64,000 bases of DNA from Zygnema cylindricum (taxonomy: Eukaryota; Streptophyta; Zygnematophyceae; Zygnematales; Zygnemataceae), in assembly GCA_037447655.1 (NCBI GenBank), contig JBBHKE010000576.1, forward strand, positions 62,001 to 126,000, written 5' to 3'. The notes beneath the pieces were generated by a model. That model saw only the letters and a program-made list of their open reading frames with translations. It was not told where the DNA came from and searched no databases. Each line of letters opens with the position of its first letter. Within the stretch, counting starts at the first letter, position 1. Made by a program: the position numbers and the translations under genes. Shown piece by piece: positions 59,250-64,000 of this stretch.

Positions 59250-60150
59250 TAACTAAGCCTCATAGCTTCCTCTCTCACTCTACCTTTTCCTTTTTTTGTA
59301 ATATGTTATTTGTTGTTTGCTGCCTGTACAAATTTTTGCTACCAATTCTCTGCTATGTCACGACCTTTTTTGATGATTTCTTCATCGTTTCCTTTTCAGC
59401 TGATTGTGTTGTATGTTTATCATTTCGTTTGTCACATGCACAACACCATGGAAAATAGATGGTGGAAATGGTAGTGGGACGGAACCTTTTTTTTTTTTTT
59501 TTGCGGTTGTGTGTGTGTGAGCGTGTCTGTGTGTCTGTTCTTGGCGTTAGGGTTTGAGGTGTGTGTAATGTTAGTGGGGGAAAGGGGTTTCTGCCGTGGA
59601 ATGGAAGGGGAAGGAGTTTAATGATTACAGAAAGAGGTCGCACCTAGGATTTCTCCCGTGAGCGTGCGGTTGGCAGCGGCCGCAGGACGGATCCGGAGGT
59701 ACACGTTTATGCGGAGCAGGTGCTATCGCGAAGTGAAGGAGGAAAATACAAGATCCGGAGGTACACGTTTATGGGGAGAAGGTGTTGTCGCGAAGTGAAG
59801 GAGGAAAACACAAGATGTGGAGGTACACGTTTACGGGGAGCAGGTGTTGTTGCGAAGCGAAGGAGGAAAAGACAAGATCCGGAGGTACATGATTACGAGG
59901 AGCAGGTGCTGTTGTGAAATCTCTAAAAACCCTATTTTTTCTACTCTACATTTCACATCTGCTCAATTCATCATTGCCCGCATGTTTGTAACTGGCCCCC
60001 CTCGTCCATGCTCAACCGACTCTCTTGTTTTGCTTTTTTTTCGTTTGTTCCCGTGGACCCAGATGGTGTACCATTGCGCTTTTCAATGAAGTCGTTATTC
60101 TCTCTTGTTTGACCGTGCTACTGTGTACTATAGCCTATCCGTTTGATTTG
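59250..60150. repeat. Ty3 3' flank and 62-bp minisatellite
   Basis: No gene. The stretch 59,695-59,915 has 3.6 copies of a 62-bp unit starting GGAGGTACACGTTTATG and containing 'GCGAAGTGAAGGAGGAAAA'. A LINE 3'-end motif (CAGATGGTGTACCATTGCG) lies at about 60,060-60,090. Confidence 0.75.
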
Positions 60151-61025
60151 TTTCTCCCATGGGGGAGATTTGAATCATGAATCATGCACGTAACAATGTT
60201 GGCGACACAATCGCGGCAATTGCCTCTAGTGGGAGGTATTTTGATTGTTAGGACCTTTCACATATTATTCTTTGTGGCGGATGTATGTCATTTTGCTCGA
60301 AGGTGCTCAGCCTATTCTAGTGGGCATTGCTTTAGCGAATATAGTCGGGTTACACTCATTGGTCAGGCGGCTCAATATTTTGGAGTGATCGCATGAGATA
60401 ATGTTAGGAAGGATTATTGATACCACAATGTTATGGATGACTTTATTCCAATAACGAGAGATTTGATTGTGTCACGAAGACTTTATTAAAAAGCGCGATG
60501 GTAAACCATCTGGGTTCACTTGATTGTGGGAGTTGTTATGGATGAGTTCCTCTATACTCGTGGTTGGTGCTCTTTTGAGAGGAGGAGGCTTGGCTCTTGT
60601 CCTTACTTCTTTTTATCGCCATTGTTTATCTGTAGCTTTATAGCGAGTGCAAAGCTTCGAGCCTCATTCAATTTGCTATTGCTGTTATGGATCGTCGAAT
60701 TATTTTGTGAACTTTCTCAATGTGCCTCGCTATACTTGGAAATTATAGGGGTTGCTTGTAGTACTACTATCGATATGTTTATGTCTGGTTACGTTGTTTT
60801 GTTTTGGGTACGTCATTTTGTTGTTGTTTTTGTGCCTGTTGTTCCTTTCAGTGTCTTTTGTTGCCTTGCCCTTGATTGGGTGACAAATTTTTTTGTACTA
60901 TTTTTCCTATTTGTTTGCGTCCAATCGTTTTCGACTTCTCGATTAAGGTGTTGCCTTTCATTTTTGTTCCCATGTACTGAGGTGGTTTACCTTTCATGCT
61001 TTCTTAATAAAATCGTACTTAACAT
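60150..61025 (+). pseudogene. 5'-truncated LINE fragment, plus strand, with nested insertion
   Basis: Translated pieces match the C-terminus of the LINE at 28.5-32 kb, in order: 'GDTIAAIAS', 'TLIGQAAQYFGVIA', 'MDDFIPI', 'VGVVMDEFLYTRGWCSFE', and it ends 'AGGTGGTTTACC...AATAAAATCG' near 61,016. It is clearly an older, diverged relative. A 48-bp insertion interrupts it (next entry). Confidence 0.7.
60463..60528 (-). mobile_element. 48-bp 5'-truncated LINE end with 9-bp TSD
   Basis: Insert 60,472-60,519 reads, on the minus strand, CCCAGATGGTTTACCATCGC then GCTTTTTAATAAAGTC. It is flanked by direct repeats TTGATTGTG (60,463-60,471 and 60,520-60,528), and LINE coding similarity resumes on the far side. 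It is an extreme case of truncated target-primed insertion, inside another LINE. Confidence 0.75.
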
Positions 61026-63097
61026 TATGATAAAAACATTAAAGTCCCCCCGACATTGGTTTTGCCCCTTGCCAATGAGAAAACACAAACCGTCTCAACT
61101 TACGATTGCTAATACATTGCAAGTTGCTGTGGCGTAAAATAATTATAAGCTTTGTTTAAGAACTCCCAGAAGTAGATCATTTGAGTACTTAGAAAGTGAC
61201 AGAAAGGAAACACTAAAAAGAAATTGCAAAAACACACAAGAGTTAACAAACCAAAAAATGAAAACACATCAAAAGAAACCAAAACACAAAAAAGGCGACA
61301 GGGAGGACCAGCCTTCATTGACCCACAAAGACGACCTTCGTGGTTGTGGATACAGGTTTGTTATGTAATTAGTAATGTTATACTCTAGGTTTCTCATAGG
61401 TATTTGAAATCACCGTCAACAACCTGTTTTAGTTCTATGTTCTATACAACTTTGTTTAGACAAATTTTTGGATTTGCCCGCAGTTTTTAGATTCTAGTGG
61501 TTTTGTCTTCTTGTGGTCCTTCTCTCATCTGTACTCAGATAGTTTACCCACCCAACTCGGATTTTGCAATAAAACCTTTTCTTTCATTTATAATAATAAA
61601 CTCTCGCCTACATGAACCTGTAAGAATTGACATAAAAGTGTTCATATTCTTTGTCATTTTCTGTATTTAGCCTGCATATATAGGTTTTTACTCGCTCTTC
61701 TATTTCTTTCGATTCCCAACCGAAATTGTTTTTGTTTCCTTTTTTTTGTGTTCCCGTCGCTCTCTTTGTGTTTTATTGTAGTTTTTCAGTTTTGGCCATG
61801 CCACCCCTTTTGTACCCCCGAACTCAGATGGTTTACCATCGTGCTTTTTAATTTATCTTGCTCCTTTCAACCGAAATTCTTTGACATAGATTCGTCTTTT
61901 TTTTAAACACAATGGCTCAACCGTTGAGAAAGCTTATAAAACTTTGTGTTTTCTTGTTGATGGTATTTTAAATGTTTTCATTTCATACCGATAAGGGAGC
62001 TACACCGTGAATCGCTATTAATGCTAACACTAATAACGATACACGGTGTAGTACACAGTATTTGAGCGTGACCAACGGAAACCATGAACCGTGGGAACCA
62101 AGTAAAAGAACTTTATGTATTGTGTGTGACTCTTAAATCTTTGGAGAGGGGACTTTCTTCTCTCCTAACTACTCCCATATTGTTTCCTATGTTACTTTTT
62201 TATTCCTACCACGTTCGTTTCATAAACAAAAATTACGTCTCTACCATACACCAATCTGTGGGTGCAATTTAACAACTTCACTTGTGACACTAACAATAAT
62301 AACCTTGGTGCATGGTATGACTCATTGTCCATACAGGAGAGGCCATGTCATCAACAACATATGGTTATATCTTAGTTACTATGTCGTACAAAGACATAAA
62401 CATAAATATTTGTCTCATGGGCATCTATTGAACTGTCCCACTTAGCTTACCACCCCACATCAATTGACGGCTGTTTATAAAGTTTGAGTTCTAACCCACA
62501 AAGAAAAATAGACATCATTTCCATTTTTTTTTACATCCACAATGCAACAGAAAAACTGACATAATTGACAACAATGATGGAAGTTATAAATTTTGTTCTA
62601 AACATACTTTTGAACACGAATAAGGAACCAATACTTGCCATATTGCATCAATGACATCCGTTCTAAGCATATTTCTGAAAATGAATAAGAAACCAGCACT
62701 CAGCGATATTGCATCAACGGCATTAAGTTCTACCATTTACTTATGGAAAAAGGAAATGTTTGTGTTTACATAAAATTCCTGGTTGTGATGGATTCCTTAA
62801 CAAGTTCCTTGACAGATTCCCTGACTAATAGTACTAGTTGACTTTTCCTGACAAATAGCATTGGCTGAAAGAACAACACAATAACTAACTCCATTTCCGA
62901 TATCTTAACTTTGTGCGGCTAGAAACTAATTCTGACGACAAAAGCCATTTGCAGAACCAAAAACATATGGTTTTTAGGGTTTCCTGCAGAAAAAAATTCA
63001 CTCTTCGAACACAGTGTGAAAAAGAAGATATCACTAGTCTCGAGTTTCGGGAATGATAGGAGAAACCATCATTCAAAGGCTTAACAAAGACCTCCGG
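61026..63097. other. Gene-poor stretch with LINE ends
   Basis: No gene is supported. Further LINE 3'-end-like motifs lie at about 61,535-61,575 (CTCAGATAGTTTACCCACC) and 61,825-61,852 (CTCAGATGGTTTACCATCG), with the tiny MITE at 62,001. The part just left of 63,098 is probably the NMT 3' UTR. Confidence 0.5.
62001..62050. mobile_element. 50-bp MITE consisting only of its two TIRs
   Basis: TACACCGTGAATCGCTATTA at the left and TAATAACGATACACGGTGTA at the right, separated by 10 bases (ATGCTAACAC). The two ends belong to the TACACCG family and leave no interior. Arms pair imperfectly. Confidence 0.75.
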
Positions 63098-64000
63098 TCA
63101 CAGAAGAACAAGACCAAGCTCAGAAGGCTTCAATTGTGTCTGTACTCGATAGTTGTAAAGATAATAATGGAGGTGACCATCTCCGGGCCCAAACTTCATC
63201 TCTTTGAGAAAGCTTGGATTATGCATTATATCCAAAGCATTGAACACATCATAATCCTTCCTCTTGGCGATAATAAGAGCGTCATTCATCAATTGGAGAA
63301 GAGGAGTAGAGGTCGCCACATTGTAAAACGAATAAGCTGCCTTCAGAGTTGAATACGTGTCATTACCAATAATTGATGATGGTAGAGTATAAAAACTGCA
63401 GAGGTCGGTAATCTCGTGACTCTCCGGATTGTCAACCACGAGAGAATCGACCACTCCTTCCTGTGGCATCAACAAATGCTCTACTTCTGCTTCACTCAAA
63501 GACGGAGCGACGATAAACTGTGACAGGTAGTTAGTCAAAAGGCGAGTTACAGCCGGTACATCCCTCCGTTCCATGGCCCGGAGTCCAGGAGTTGCTGTCT
63601 CTTCGGGTAAACGATAAAGTTTAATGGTACGACTCATAGTCATAAGGCGACCGAGGCGTGAGAATCCGACTTCAATCAGTTTTTTAGGGTTAAGGGACCG
63701 ATGCCAATACTGACAAGTAGCTATGGGAGTAGGAAGTACAACTCCGGCTGTATAAGCTGCTTGCCAAATATTTTGAAGGTGGACTCTTCGAGTTACTTCT
63801 TTGATCAATACGGGAGCGAGCCGTTTAGACCTTAGTTTTTTGTGAACGCAAAGGAAATTAATTTCTGCCATTTTCACCACATTGTCACGAACTCGCATAA
63901 GCGCAGGAACTCCAGTAATGAACGCGACAAGTTTTCGAGACCCACCACGAGCTCTAACTCCCACATGCCATTCTTTGCAGTATCCCGGAGGTTTAAGAGC
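63098..64000 (-). CDS. NMT1: Glycylpeptide N-tetradecanoyltransferase (N-myristoyltransferase), C-terminal exon
   Basis: The minus strand is open from the right edge to the stop at 63,098-63,100, 300 codons without an intron. NMT transfers myristate from myristoyl-CoA to N-terminal glycine of cytosolic proteins. Visible family marks: '[16 protein letters not shown]' at the edge, '[20 protein letters not shown]' (oxyanion-hole region of NMT), '[10 protein letters not shown]', '[12 protein letters not shown]', 'FSRLG', 'KFGPGDG', and the conserved C-terminus 'ELGLVLL', whose last carboxylate is the catalytic base. The N-terminal ~100-130 residues lie beyond the window. No defects; the exon appears functional. 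ATG 63,856 and later Mets are internal, not starts. Confidence 0.95.
   Translation of the reverse strand, partial: ALKPPGYCKEWHVGVRARGGSRKLVAFITGVPALMRVRDNVVKMAEINFLCVHKKLRSKRLAPVLIKEVTRRVHLQNIWQAAYTAGVVLPTPIATCQYWHRSLNPKKLIEVGFSRLGRLMTMSRTIKLYRLPEETATPGLRAMERRDVPAVTRLLTNYLSQFIVAPSLSEAEVEHLLMPQEGVVDSLVVDNPESHEITDLCSFYTLPSSIIGNDTYSTLKAAYSFYNVATSTPLLQLMNDALIIAKRKDYDVFNALDIMHNPSFLKEMKFGPGDGHLHYYLYNYRVQTQLKPSELGLVLL

Overview
The window is eukaryotic nuclear DNA from the green-plant line, most likely a streptophyte alga or a bryophyte-grade plant. The evidence is a chloroplast HCF164-type thioredoxin, a RID3-type WD40 protein, a plant-like N-myristoyltransferase, a cytochrome b561-type membrane protein, canonical GT-AG introns, and dense plant-type mobile elements. 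The species cannot be assigned from sequence alone. Coding exons are a few percent of the window. The rest is introns, pyrimidine-rich simple repeats, MITEs, LINE copies and broken LTR elements.

Left part (1-15 kb) is the gene-rich part. It holds the first exon of a cytochrome b561-like protein (- strand, running off the left edge), the last two exons of a GT23 (FUT8-like) fucosyltransferase (-), and six exons of a RID3/WDR18/Ipi3-like WD40 gene (-). HCF164 (+) is divergent from RID3, and an hAT-like MITE lies between them. The 3' end of RID3 and the 5' exons of the GT23 gene are both missing where the two genes meet (5.26-6.10 kb).

Middle part (15-41 kb) begins with a 3.9-kb foldback palindrome (15.8-19.7 kb), followed by a field of repeat pairs (19.8-22.5 kb). 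A 10.5-kb segment (22,607-33,138) occurs again almost unchanged at 40,962-51,485. Each copy carries one intact small gene of the SERF/4F5 family and one dead LINE in antisense. The SERF gene has an AT-AC U12-type first intron with textbook splice and branch sites, and its second intron holds three decayed copies of part of exon 2. Between the duplicates are a copia-like fragment, a lone signal-peptide exon, a 650-bp pyrimidine tract and two inverted copies of an hAT-like MITE.

Right part (51-64 kb) holds a badly broken Ty3-type LTR element (gag, protease, RT/RNase H, integrase) with a piece of another retroelement's leader inside pol. It is followed by a 62-bp minisatellite, nested truncated LINE ends, a 50-bp all-TIR palindrome, and the last exon of N-myristoyltransferase (-).

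The genes are housekeeping genes and do not form a pathway. Four patterns stand out: (1) the U12 AT-AC intron in a duplicated gene; (2) repeated partial exon duplications inside introns of two unrelated genes; (3) pyrimidine tracts that lie on the sense strand of introns in all four multi-exon genes; (4) the stepwise identity profile of the segmental duplication. All exon boundaries were read by eye from splice motifs, reading phase and remembered family similarity; no alignment or search was run.
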